A stretch of DNA of 64,000 nt from Dictyophora rubrovolvata (taxonomy: Eukaryota; Basidiomycota; Agaricomycetes; Phallales; Phallaceae), in NCBI GenBank assembly GCA_029959195.1, contig CP114118.1, positions 2,878,001-2,942,000 on the forward strand, written 5' to 3'. Both the position numbers and the translations under genes were made by a program. Of this stretch, positions 11,939-23,377 are shown piece after piece (positions within the stretch are counted from its first letter, which is position 1; each line of letters begins with the position of its first letter). The notes below the pieces were generated by a model. The model made no database searches. It saw nothing but the letters and a program-made list of their open reading frames with translations, and was not told the origin of the DNA.

Positions 11939-12426
11939 ATGTCAATTCCATCCTATGAAATTATGCTAAATATTATCCCGGGACCCAGAACCCCCGAGAC
12001 ACCGACAAAGGTTTATACGGGAAGCTGTCACTGCGGAAGACTCAAATTCGAATGTAATCACCCCATTCTGGAGGATGGATTCGAAGTTTTGAGCTGTAAC
12101 TGTAGTATGTGTACCGTGAAAGGTTTGCTTATGATGTACGTGGTCAATGTAGGGCATCAGCTTGTGTAGAGTGCTGATAAAAAGAACATAGATATATTCT
12201 TGATCCGGAGAAAAATTTCAAGATGACTAGTGGGAGCCTGAGTGAATGTCATCGGTATACTTTCAACAGAGAAAAGTTTATACACCTTTCTTGTCCCGAC
12301 TGCGCAACTCCCTTATTCTGCGAGGAACCTTATAACATACTTGGAATCAATGTTCGGTCCATTGAGGGGATCAATCAAAATTTAGAACAACTTACTTTAC
12401 GCAAGTTTGAGGGGAGGAAGATCTAA
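11939..12426 (+). CDS. GFA/CENP-V (Mss4-like) zinc-fold protein
   Basis: Exons join(11939..12135,12192..12426), 143 aa. Zinc-binding cysteines appear as in the glutathione-dependent formaldehyde-activating fold: SCHCGRLKFEC (Cys30, 32, 39), CNCSMC (53, 55, 58) and CPDC (100, 103). The spacer ILDPEKNFKM and the block between the last cysteines fit fungal GFA proteins of ~140 aa. The family is named for glutathione-formaldehyde adduct chemistry, but most fungal members have no known substrate. The intron (12136-12191) was chosen because it keeps the frame and gives GLLMIYILDPEK. An in-frame ATG at 11906 could add 11 residues; I prefer 11939. Confidence 0.85.
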
Positions 12427-12701
12427 GGTGCCATTCTCAATTTTGCTGTATGTACAAGTTGATTAGAAGGATTACTGTGTTCTACGTAAATGCATTCATT
12501 TGTAGTATCCCGTTTTTGTTCAAGTTATGGCGTGAGACAAGGAACTGTTGTTGCCGAGCTGCCGTCCTCACACGCGTGTCACATACATCGTCATCGTGCT
12601 CACAAGCCTCATCACAAACTTCCGTCACTCTGAGTCTCCCAGCAGCATGTCCAGTCCTAGCGAAACTCATGTATTGAACTCGGCACAATGAAAACATTCC
12701 A

Positions 12702-14151
12702 ATGAATCGACTTCCGGTTGAGATCCTTACTTCAATCTTCCTTTTCGGCGGCTCTTTGTCAAAACAATTTTATCCTTGTTTACCCCTTTCCTGGACCTGT
12801 CGTCGGTGGCGGTTTGTGGTGCTTCATAATCCCAGATTTTGGAGCGTCTTGCTCTATACTGAATGGGCTAAATTACGGTTTTTTAACGAAATCTTCCATC
12901 GCTCCATGTCTCACAAACTAGACGTCTTTCTAGGAGATGATTTCATGCAGGCTTCGTTCAACCATTTTCACAAACGAATTCTCAATGATCTGTCTCGGCT
13001 CAGGACTTTGTCCATCCACAACATCAACCACTATTCAGGCATGCTTGTGGGTATTATTTCAGCACAGCATGGAATTTATTTGCCTCAGTTAGTTATTTAT
13101 CGGGATTTCGCCATGGTCCACCGTGTCCGAATCATGCCGAAGCTCTTTGGCAAGGCTTGTCACTGCGTCCCCCCGTCTGCGATATCTAGGCCTCCCCGAT
13201 AGCATATTGTTACTTCTTCGCGACTCTCAATCGCTGCAATATTTATCTCACGTTGAATGGCTCAAACTGGATTATTCTGAACGCCGAACTATGAATTGTG
13301 GTGTGCTTAAAATACTGGAGAACTTGCCTAATCTCCAAATCTTGAACTTGACTTCAAGAAGTCATTTGACTGACCTTTTCCCGTCAGTCATAACATTACC
13401 GAAACTGAAAATCTTAAGCTTGGATCGAGAGGTTCCTGGACTTGTCACGTTCCAGGCTCCTAACTTAGACTACCTTTCAGTATCCACAGGTACAAATGAA
13501 TTCCATGACTGGGCTCTTCTAGATTATTTCGATTTTTTGAAAATTAGGAGTATAGTTATTGGGCTTCAATTACACGGATCTTCTATCGCTTGCGTATCCG
13601 GAACGAATTCCTCACCACGAAAGTGTCGATCATTCTTACACTTCTGTGAAAGTGGGTTAGCGCCAGGAGCAATTTTAGACGATTTCTTAGAGTTACCACC
13701 CAAGAACTCCTTTCATATCCCGATGTCGTGGAGAGATAATCCTCGAGACTTCTTGGTCCTGTTAAAGCGGGCTTCCAATTTAAACGAGCTCACGATAGAC
13801 TATGGATATGTCGACATTCATCTCTGGTCCTTTTTGCTCAATGTATTGCGCAGTGCCAACATGATCACCACGCTGAATATAACGCACAGCCCCAAATTTA
13901 TTGAAATATATAACCTTCTGATGGTCGAGCAGACACTCCCACGCCTTGAGCGGCTGATGTACCATAATTCGGACCTGGCCGGGGTCACTACTTCCTTGAC
14001 TCGTCGTCTAGAGATGATACAAGACGCCCGACTGGGAACTTCCTTTCAACCTTTGAAGACCCTCGAGCTGAAGAATTTCACGACCGTTTCCACTAGCCGA
14101 ATTAGAGCACTTGGAAAGTCGACAGGAATAACAATCGTACAATTGTCGTGA
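12702..14151 (+). CDS. F-box protein with leucine-rich C-terminal region
   Basis: Exons join(12702..13087,13143..14151), 464 aa. The N-terminus carries an F-box: MNRLPVEILTSIFLFGG, CLPLSWTCRRWRFVVL and NPRFWSVLL. The rest resembles the irregular leucine-rich regions of agaricomycete F-box proteins: LPNLQILNLTSRSHL, LPKLKILSLDREVPGL, LKTLELKNFT. Such proteins are expected to be substrate receptors of SCF ubiquitin ligases; target unknown. The two long frames differ in phase. A 55-bp intron (GTTAGT...AAG, 13088-13142) joins them as YLPH/SLARLVTASPRLRYL. Without that intron it would be a frameshifted pseudogene, but the splice fit is good. A GFA-fold gene lies just upstream on the same strand. 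Confidence 0.85.
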
Positions 14152-17100
14152 ACTGAGATGCAAACCCGGGCGAACCCCTGGAGATAAATCAAGCCTCATA
14201 TGGAAAGGGAACGTAGCAAATGTACAATGAGTTGATTTTCCGCGACAGTGATCGTATTTGCATAGCAGAATTATTGAGCCAATCATTAGTCCTACCGTAG
14301 TATAGGAACGAGTGCGCTTCCCGATTTCATTATAATAAATTTCGCTAGTTGAGGTGATCAAAGAAGCGTCAACTACTCGAGTATCTATTTCACGCAACTA
14401 CATAATCTGCTTTCGTATTTACCGTGATCGCAGTTCGTCTGGACGTACGTCATTCATCTCGAACCACTACACAGCGGAACAGAAATTTTCGTTTCGAGAA
14501 GAAACAACGATGCGACTGGACTGTAAAATTGTATGTCTCTATTAAAATAAAATTGTCAATTTCGTTCCCATGATTAAATTGATGAACGCGTGTAGGTTCA
14601 CTCCTAATTTCACGACGTCGAAATATCGACAGTGACGTACATACTTTAGTCAAAGTACTCCCTCCAGCGTATGCTGTTTAGCGTCAGTAGTGGCTCTCAA
14701 GAGGTTCGTGATGCCCTTCTGTTTTACCTTTACGGCAAATGAGTCTTATTCAATAGTTAATGCATCCATAAGTTTCTTCCCACAAGAGTTCCTAAATATC
14801 AAATTATCAACCACTTCGTCGTGTATAATCCTATGTGTGTTTGACACTCTTTTCTCCGGTCCTAACGGATATATGTATAGGCGTTTTAAACGGACTCAAT
14901 TGCAATGGATCCGAAGTCATTGACTCTTTTACCGCTAGTCTAGACGTTCCTGCCCGAGTAAGCCAATATCCCCCGCTTTTCCTGAAGATTTTCTAGGGTG
15001 TTCCTCACGATTTCCTACGCGCAGGCGACATGTACGTACATGAGTTTGAAGGATCAAACGAGCAAGCGATTATATAATAATATTAATTTACATGACAGGC
15101 ATGTCTCTGAAATTGACGTCAGATTGCATTGCCCAAACGAAAATCATCTTTCATAGAATTTCTTTTTAGATAAAAGACTCAGCGGAGCATCATGATCATG
15201 AATGGACAAGTTTAAAGTCCGGAAGTTGGACTTTTTCAGCGGCATACATAATCCTAATAATAGCGGAATTGGCGGCGGTGTCCTTGCCTACGGTCTGGAA
15301 AAAAGGGATCATCGGTCGCGCTTCGAGACTTGAGGCTTTCCCTGCAAGATCAACAATACGTAGCACATTGCGAATTCGGATAAATGGGGTTTCAGGAATC
15401 TTAGTCAGCAACACTCTTAGAATTTCTACAGATTCAGATACTTGAAGTTCTTGTATTCGTTGAAAGGCGGGTGCCAGGATCCACTGCAGCTGTTGGACTC
15501 GGTCAGCATACTTCTTCCACTCCTCCTGTGGAGTACATACTTGGCGCTCCAATTCTCCGTCTTCACGAAGGAAAGGCTATTTCTATTGCATATATATCTT
15601 GACGACGAAGCTGATGGTTGTGATGGATGTGCACGTCATTCAGCTCGACGGGTTGCTCGTCGCATACCGCATACTCCACGTGAGATGATTAGTTACCGAA
15701 TTGTTGCCATATGAAGACTGGGAAAGAGGTTTTGAGCCCTCAAATTTACTTTGAAGGAAATTATCATTTCTTTCTGATGCGTTTAACCCCGAACTTTGTT
15801 ATTTCCCCTTCGCTGGCAGTTCTGCTAAACCATAATATCCTTTTATGAGCTCTGATCTATCTCACCCTATTGGCGATGAAGGGCGCACAGCTCAATCAAA
15901 TCTCATAAATAACAATCGGCGGGGTTTCTTGATACATATTGAAAACCACTCCACTCAAAAGTTCCTTTTTTTTTAAGAAGAACTCCTGCGGAAGGGCTGC
16001 ATAAATACCGGAAGCATATGTAGCAGGGTCGACGTTTACTCAGGCTCAACAACAGCAGCTTCTGATAGGATCGGGTAGCGCGGGGACCTCCATTTCAAAT
16101 AATCAAATCTCGATTGAAGTAAATGGATGTATCACTTGCTACCATTCCCACCCATTTTGTATATCTCCAAAACAGCTCCCGGATCCGTTCGTATGTATCG
16201 TCTCTTGCAGCACAGTTAAACGAGCTTGAGATCAACATGGTGGGCGACGTCGCGGCTAAGTTCAGAGTTCGTCATGTTAGAACCCCCAGGCCTGTGGGAA
16301 ATTTTCATTACTCCAACCTTCTTGTAAAAGAATACCCCTTCTGCTGGAACATCTTGGGAACATCTTCTCTGATTGAGCAACGTTACTATGGAATGGGGGA
16401 GCAAATCAATCCTACTGCGGCGATGAGGCCGGAAACCAATATGCTCCAAAATGACGCTTATTCCTACCCAAGGCAGCCGATTTTCCTGTCGAACCAATGA
16501 ACAGTTGAACACATGGCATCCACATTAGGCTGTGGAAATATTGATGTCTCCCTTAGACAGGAACATTGTTTTCTGGCGTGTGTTGATGTCCTGACGCGTA
16601 TTATGCCTCCTTTGCTGTCAGCTTATGTACTTCTGGTTCTATAAAAATTTTAAGGTTATCGCTAGGCAACAGTGGAGTCACATTTCTAGGCGAAATTTGG
16701 TGCTCAATATATCAATTGCGGCGGAAGTATCAGTTTCCTTTTTTATGTGTGAGCGACATTCGACAATTTCAAGGGCAATCTGCGAATTTCCAAACGCTGT
16801 CAGCTTTTTTTCACTCGATTCTACGTCCATGTCGGTCTACTACTTGATCGGAGAGACTCTAGTTTACCTATTAAATACATCGCTTTACGCCAATATCTCG
16901 ATATTTCAAATTGGTCGCATGCAAACCCGCTCTTTCCGTGACCCATCCGGAGGCTGATTTTGCTTCTTTTCTTTGAAAGTGCAGTGTCGATGATCAGATT
17001 CCCATGCTACCGATATATTCCTGACCCTGCCTCCAAAAAGTCAAAAAAAATGCATAACCCTGTCACACACTGTAGGGCTCGAAAATTACCTCACGAAGAC

Positions 17101-17455
17101 ATCCGGGTGACTTTTTTATTGGATATATTAGGGCAAACGGTCACGACATCCCCAAGCGAGGCGAGGCTAGGCTCTGCTTAGTCTAGAAAAAAGACTCCGT
17201 CAAAAGATATTTTTTGATCGGGTGTTTCTTCAATTGGAACGATCTATCTTGCCGAACCTTAAAGATCGTAGTCCAGCCATATATATAAAAAGCGTTCACC
17301 CCGCCTCGCCCCTCCGGGCAAGCCAAAGTTTATCCGGTTTTCAACCTTGGACAGTGCGTTGTTATATGCCCTCCTGTCTTTGATTTTAATCCGTATATCA
17401 ATATCGCGAGCAAAGAAAATCGTTTTCTTTCTTTCAAAAGGCATCCGTTTGATCC
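14152..17455. other. 3.3 kb intergenic; F-box-like fragment at 15196-15590 (-)
   Basis: Mostly unassigned. On the minus strand at 15196-15552 a frame without an ATG contains EEWKKYADRVQQL and then leucine-rich sequence. This resembles the start of the leucine-rich part of fungal F-box proteins (W..YA.RV..L), so it may be a relic exon. A plus-strand frame at about 16030-16500 is open in two registers and unrecognised. TATATAAA at about 17280 may serve the 7-TM gene. Confidence 0.35.
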
Positions 17456-19247
17456 ATGGCACCCATTAGATTGGACGTCTCAGCTCTTACTGGGCTGATC
17501 ACTCAAGCCCTGCTTTATGGAGCATTCCAAGTGAGTATCCCTTATATCTTGTTAAAGGACGCGCATTCAATTTTCCAACCGCAACGACCAGGTATTGTTC
17601 ATTGCTTGTATCTATATTCTGCTTTCCAAGTAAGGGAATTTTCCTTTGTGTATATCACCTATATGAAATCTAATCTATTCCTTTATAGGCGAAATGGTCG
17701 TATCAACTGGCCACTGCTCCTTACCTCTATTACAATGGTGAGCGAACCGGTATCCGCATCGGCAATAACAACAGCTAACCCTCAACGAAGTGGTTCCTCA
17801 TTAGTCTCAATCTTGCGTTGAGCTGGAGTCGGATTATGGGTGAGTTCTCATTTTCACGACGAATGGAAATAATTCTAAAAAAAACTTGTAGATGCTTTTA
17901 TTTACACGCAGGCTGAGCTGGCTCAGAATCCGAACGCGATAAATGAGTACTTCGATGATGTGGCAAAATGGTGGGTTGAGCGGTTTTTTTTCTGATGAGT
18001 GCTGGTCACGCTGACGTCGTATTTATACTTTTAGGAAGGAGGTAATTGTCCTTTCAACTGTCGTATCTCGCACCGGCTATAACACCGGTAATAGGTATTC
18101 AGATCGGTTGATTACTTGGTCCTGACTGCTGTCGCCGATTCTTTATTCGTAAGAATTTTCGTTTTCCCCAGCGTAAAAACCATTACTTACCATCGAACAA
18201 GATCTACCGTCTTTACATTGTGTGGGGTAAGTCAAAGCGATTCACAAAGTAGCTGTTCGTGGGAATTGAAAGCGTTCAGGCCAGAACAAATACATCGTCA
18301 TACTCCCAATAATCTTGCTAATCGCCTCCACAAGTTCGTATTTCCTCCCTCTCGTTTTATATGATAATTTGTAATTTGTCTCATAATCTTGCCTTTCAGC
18401 GTGTGCCATTGCCATCGCCGTCGTTCTTTCCACGGAAACTGGAACGGTAAGTAATTCTTTGTCACCTCCCTACATGTAACCTGAAATGGAAATTTATCAG
18501 ATATTTGCCTCAAACTTGGGATCGTGGGCTCAATCATTTTTCAGTATTTCACTCGTTCAAAATGTCATAACAACACTGCTCATTATGTACGCATGGAACC
18601 ACCCTGTTCTTCCCTTCCGTGTCTGCCGACAGCTGATTCACTATACCTCTTAAGCCTCCGTATTTGGTATGTCAACCGAAAGGTACAAGGTTCTGCGGGA
18701 AATTCTCTATGGCCAGTGATAGCTATTCTCCTCGAGAGTGGTGCTATTTACTCGAGTACGCTGCTCGTCCTTTTGACAACGTATACGGCGAATAGTTTCG
18801 CTCAGTACATTGGTGTGTTGGTTTGATTATACTGGAGATAATAGGGTACCGAACAAATTTCTTTCAGCGATTGACATGCTCGTTCCCATCATTGTAAGCC
18901 CTTGAATGTCTCCCCTCGAAATTCTAATTAAATTAATTAATAGGGAATCACATTCACTTTAATCATTGTCCGTGTAAGTATATCCCCATCCACTTTCTTT
19001 CAGCAATCCCGAACCGAAACTTAAATCTCCTAATAAATAGATCGGACTCGGTATATCGCACGACCGCAGACCCGGCGTTTCAACCGGCACAAGAGCAACT
19101 TTCAACAACGTCTCACTCAGAAAAGTATCGATCAACGTTTCGAAACAAGTTACAGTTGACCACGATGACATCGAGAATGGTAAACTAGATACACTCGAGG
19201 ATGATCATTCTGCGCAATGGAACAAAGGAAGGCCAACTGCATTTTAA
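17456..19247 (+). CDS. Seven-transmembrane protein, multi-intron agaricomycete family
   Basis: Exons join(17456..17530,17592..17629,17689..17737,17791..17839,17892..17970,18035..18041,18095..18148,18202..18226,18280..18333,18400..18446,18501..18586,18655..18812,18868..18893,18944..18973,19041..19247), 327 aa, in frame. Seven hydrophobic segments appear in order: GLITQALLYGAFQVLFI, WFLISLNLALSW, VDYLVLTAVADSLFIYRLY, IVILPIILLIAST, FFSISLVQNVITTLLI, WPVIAILLESGAIYSSTLL, IDMLVPIIGITFTLIIV. The blocks DSLFIYRLYIVW and ESGAIYSSTLL are typical of a large plasma-membrane-like family in Agaricomycetes of unknown function. A soluble acidic tail follows. Exon 6 is a 7-nt microexon (WKE). Fifteen exons in 1.8 kb is extreme, but removing any exon breaks the frame or a helix. 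Confidence 0.88.
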
Positions 19248-20004
19248 GAGAGCATCATCTTAAACTCACAAAACAATGGTATTGGTTGTGTTTCATATGT
19301 AATGTACATAACATAACGTACGGGTAACCTTCAGGTCTGCCTTGGTTGAAGAGCGAATGAAAGTTCGGTTCCGGTTTACGAGCCATAGACCGACCGACAA
19401 GGTAAATCTCTAGTCTTCGCAAAATGTACTTTGTATGCAAAAAAAAATATACACCATCTTCTTGGAACTTTTATTGATTGATGCATGAGATTTACTGGTC
19501 GCTCTCACGGTTTCCATAATACACATTGCTCATTCTTTTATATTCCTTCCTAATATAAGTTCCCTCTTCCTGTGAACGGTCCCCACCCGGAAGGATAGAA
19601 TAATTCAAAAGTATACACAATTGTTTAGTGTGCTAAAGTCTCTTGATATAAATAAAACGTAAACTGCGGCTGACTTGTCTGCAAACCACCAGGTGAAAAA
19701 TATCACGCCCATTCCTTATTTTGATACGCGAAAATATAAATTTTAAAAAACTTCTTTCTTTACAGTGTAAAGGTAGCCAATTAAGAACATACATTACAAA
19801 CGAATCAAAGCCGAAGAAAAAAAGAATATGTACCAATGAAACAAAGGAAGTCGGAGTTTGGAAAAATAGCCTGATTACAATCTTTCTTTTTCAAAGGAAC
19901 AAAGAAAATAACAAAAGAACCGAAACACCAAAAAAAAAAAAAAAAAGAGAGAACGAAAAAGAATATATATATAAAAAGAGGCGGACGTCGATGGTGGTGA
20001 TGAA
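19248..20004. other. Convergent 3' intergenic region
   Basis: Lies between the 3' ends of the 7-TM gene (+) and the CPSF6-like gene (-). AT-rich with A-runs near 19930; no gene recognised. Probably holds both 3' UTRs. Confidence 0.6.
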
Positions 20005-21581
20005 CTACTCGTCAACTCGATGTCTCTTCCTCGGTCCATCGTCTCCACCACCACCCCCACCAAAGAACGCAGGATTAAAATGCCCACCACCAAATCCACC
20101 TCTTCCCATCATCCCCATCCCCATATTCATATTCATCCCACGCCCACCACGTCCACCGCGTCCCTGGAATCCACCCCCACGATGATAACCACCTCCACCA
20201 CCACCGCCTCCACCAGCACCAGCACCTCCACCGCCCATCATATTTCCACCGAGCGCAGCCGCAGCAGCAGCCATAGGCATCCCCATCCCAAGTCCCCCCA
20301 TCCCAGCCATCCCCCCCATTCCAGCTAACCCACCCAAACCCATTCCGCCCACCGGGAGATTCATACCCAAGTTAGGGAGGCCGGCTTGAAGGCCCATTCC
20401 CATTCCCATGTTTACCGGGTTCATTCCTCCACCACCACCGCCGCCGATGGCGGTGGTAGCCATCTGATTCATTCCGCGCCCCATGTGGTTGGGGTTGTGC
20501 TGTGCGCCTCCTCCACCACCACCACCTCCTCGACCGCGGAATCCTTGGGTGTTTTGGTTTCCGCGCCCTAGACCTGATGGGGTACGTTGATCGCGTGGAG
20601 GCGGGTCTGCGGAAACGGAAATGTTGAATTAATCAATGATGATAAAATATAAGGGATGTGAGATTTGGGAATGTGATGTGTACCTTTGGGGAGTGTCCTG
20701 AATGGGTTGCCATGGGCTGCGGATGTCAACGTGGCGGAAGCACGACGATTTTGAAAATCGCTAAACATGGAAATACCCGATTAAGAACCGAGAGAATTAA
20801 AAATTGCGGTGCGCCCGTTGTGCTTACTGTGTGTCAAACCAGTTTTTGAGCGCCGAGGCCTCTTCGGCGGTACGACAATCTATGTAAGCGATCCTAGAAA
20901 GAAAGAAGGAAAGGCTAAGGGAATTGAAGGACGCGAGAGGGAAGGGTGGGGAACGAACCCTTTGCTTTTGCCGTTTACTTTGTGTTCTGAGAATGTTATA
21001 TCGTTTAGGTCGAGGTTTATGTTGTTGGACAGCGCGACTTGGCGCAGATCCTCGTCGGTCGTCCACTAGACAAAAAGAGAAGGAAGGAAGACCGTGTCAA
21101 AACGAGTCCCATGGGAAAAGGGTTACATTATAACTTACCCATTGCAAATCACCAATGTACAAAGCGTTGTTTTTGGCTGATCCGTTGGTCGCGTCATGAC
21201 TACTAGCACCCGTGCCATTCGAGGTCATTCTTTGTTGTTGTTGGCTTTGAGGTTGGCTCTGAACGGGCCCTGGAGTCGAATCGTTCTCTTCTCGGGGCCG
21301 TTTCTCACCTACGACGGGTGAAGGCGATTTTGCAGACTCTGCTGGCACTTGCCCAGTCTCTTGTGTTGCGTCATGATCAGCCTGCTGGTTTGTCTCATAT
21401 TGTGCGGAATCGGCTGTGTCTGCGTCAAGTTGGAGATCTGCATCGTAGTTCTGGTTCAAATCATGAGAAAAGTGGGGGATAGGTATTTGGGGGGGGGTGT
21501 ACCGCGCACCTCGCTAATACCCAAGTTAAAATTTTCATCGTCACCGTAGATGTCGAAATCTTCTTCGAGTGATCCTGCCAT
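20005..21581 (-). CDS. CPSF6-like (CFIm68-type) RRM protein with Gly-rich tail
   Basis: Exons complement(join(20005..20606,20684..20760,20828..20893,20959..21065,21139..21450,21510..21581)), 411 aa. The N-terminus is acidic ([13 protein letters not shown]) and Gln/Ser-rich, followed by one RRM with RNP2 LYIGDLQW and RNP1-like [26 protein letters not shown] closely follows metazoan CPSF6/CPSF7, the large subunit of cleavage factor I in mRNA 3'-end formation. After the RRM come [15 protein letters not shown] and ~190 residues rich in Gly, Met and Asn, ending in the basic patch RKRHRVDE, a likely nuclear signal. A role in poly(A) site choice is inferred from that similarity. Start is the only ATG leading the acidic motif. 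The Gly tracts are simple-repeat DNA and may vary in length. Confidence 0.88.
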
Positions 21582-22549
21582 GACGAGTGTTGAATTGATG
21601 GGTGTTGGGCTAGAATAAAGAAGCTTGCGTTGTGTGTTTCTTAAAAAGGGGGTTTCAGGCGAATCTTCCCAAAAGGTTTGAACTGCGAGGAAGGTTGACG
21701 AGTCGGTTCTTCCCTTGACAAGTCTTGCGAGAAAGGGGTTATTGTTCTGTGTTCTGTTTTTGTGTTACAAGAATGTGAACGAATGAATAGGTTGGAAAGA
21801 GGGAAATGACAATGTGTGACTGAAAAAAACATACATGGGGGATGTTGAGATATACAAAAGAGGAGATCAACGTCAGATTATTAGATACATGCGGAAGAGA
21901 GAGAAAAAGGAAGAGGAGAGAGGAAGAGAGAGAGAGAGCAATTTGGTTTGTGCGGACGGACGAGGGGGGCGTCATTGCATCAGGTTTTCAATTGCACGAA
22001 TACCATTTCATTAATGGTCCGTTGTTTCAACAACATCAAATAGCAGATAGATTACAACAATGAGCGAGTCAAAGATAAAGAAAAAACTCTTACAGTAGAG
22101 AGGGGTCTTTTTTTTTTTACAAATGAAGTACGTGTGTGTGTGGGAGAGAGGCTAATACAGGGTTGTAGGAAAGGTTTGGAAAGTGTCTGTGTGTAAAAGC
22201 CTCTTTTCTGAGATCTCCTTCAAGTGGAGAATACAGTAAATTTCTAATTGATACAAAAGCTTGAAGACAATCGTGGGGGAGGGGGACGAGAGCGAGATGG
22301 TCGTGGTTGGTGACAGAAAAGAGTTAGAGTGGTTGACGCGGCGCTTTTTTAACGGCGTCTGTCTGTGGGGTTGGCTTGTGTGAGACATTCAGTGAAACGG
22401 GGACACGAGTTGGTCTACGTGCTCCAAAACCAATTAGATTTCTGGTTTCTCATCTGGGGGGTGAACTCAAACCTGATTTTTTTGGAATCTGTGGCGTGTT
22501 GGTTTGAGGTGCTAGTACTAATATACATAAAGTGAGGCTCAGTACGTAA
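21582..22549. other. Upstream region of CPSF6-like gene and tRNA
   Basis: About 1 kb with purine- and T-rich tracts (GA-rich at 21893-21940) and no supported gene. Likely the promoter and 5' UTR of the CPSF6-like gene on the left. Confidence 0.55.
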
Positions 22550-22632
22550 GGTTCGCTGGCGCAGTTGGTAGCGCATTCGCTTCACACGACTGTGATCGCG
22601 AGAGGTCGTCGGTTCGAGCCCGGCGTGAACCA
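22550..22632 (+). tRNA. tRNA-Val (CAC) with short intron
   Basis: An 83-nt gene folds as a tRNA. The acceptor is GGTTCGC with GTGAACC plus discriminator A; the D stem is GCGC/GCGC around AGTTGGTA; the T arm is GTCGG-TTCGAGC-CCGGC. The anticodon stem TTCGC/GCGAG encloses 17 nt, so a ~10-nt intron follows position 37. Reading TT-CAC-A places CAC at the anticodon, giving valine. A T5 run at 22636-22640 is a standard Pol III terminator. The tRNA call is firm; isotype and intron borders are by eye. Confidence 0.85.
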
Positions 22633-23377
22633 ATCTTTTTCCGGTACAGCCAAATAATTATTTTTTTTTTTGCTTATCGGATCGCCTATGCTCCTATTAA
22701 CGGAGAAATTACTCGGGCTGGGTACCCCGATTTATCTGGTGAGAAGAGTGACAATGACACAATCTGATTCGCAGATTACATACTGATCTTTTAGTACTTG
22801 ACCTGGAGATATAATGACATTCATTAAACCGAATCGATTCGCATGTTTTTTTTCGACAACGTGTTGGAAGATTGAATGATTCGGTGTGAATGGGTGTGAG
22901 ATCCGTTGACATCATTCAATTCGACCCGCGTCTTCTTCTTACCGCAAGGCGCAAGAATCTTCTTGCCTGCAGGCTGCATCGCCTAGAACGGCTAAATTCT
23001 GACTGCATGTCGATTTGAATGGCGTCATCTCATCTGAGCTCTTGAATATAGTAAGACATATAACCACATAATACTTATGTACTTGATTAATATCCAGGAC
23101 ATTCCAAAGTCAACTTTTTCTTTTTCTTTTCTTCTTTCTCTTCGGGGACATGTATAATAACCAAAATAGTACAAATATTATCTATCCGTCACTCAGTTTT
23201 GACACCTGTATATTCGTCGGAGCCTGAATCATCCCGGAACGGTGTGGTGTGCTGTCTCCCAGACACTGCAACCACCCCATCGCCATCGCCGGGCCACCTT
23301 TCTTTCATTTCTCCCAAAAAAAAAAACGACGCATAAAAACAAGGACATTCATATTTCAACAAGGGACGTTGTGAGAC
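22633..23377. other. Intergenic between tRNA and sirtuin
   Basis: After the Pol III terminator nothing is recognised until the sirtuin start. A pyrimidine-rich stretch at 23115-23145 lies ~240 bp upstream of the sirtuin ATG and may be promoter-associated. Confidence 0.55.

Noticed and set aside
22415-22633. Minus-strand frame with LEPTTSRDHSR
   Set aside because: Reverse complement of the tRNA gene; such frames are a common artefact of tRNAs.
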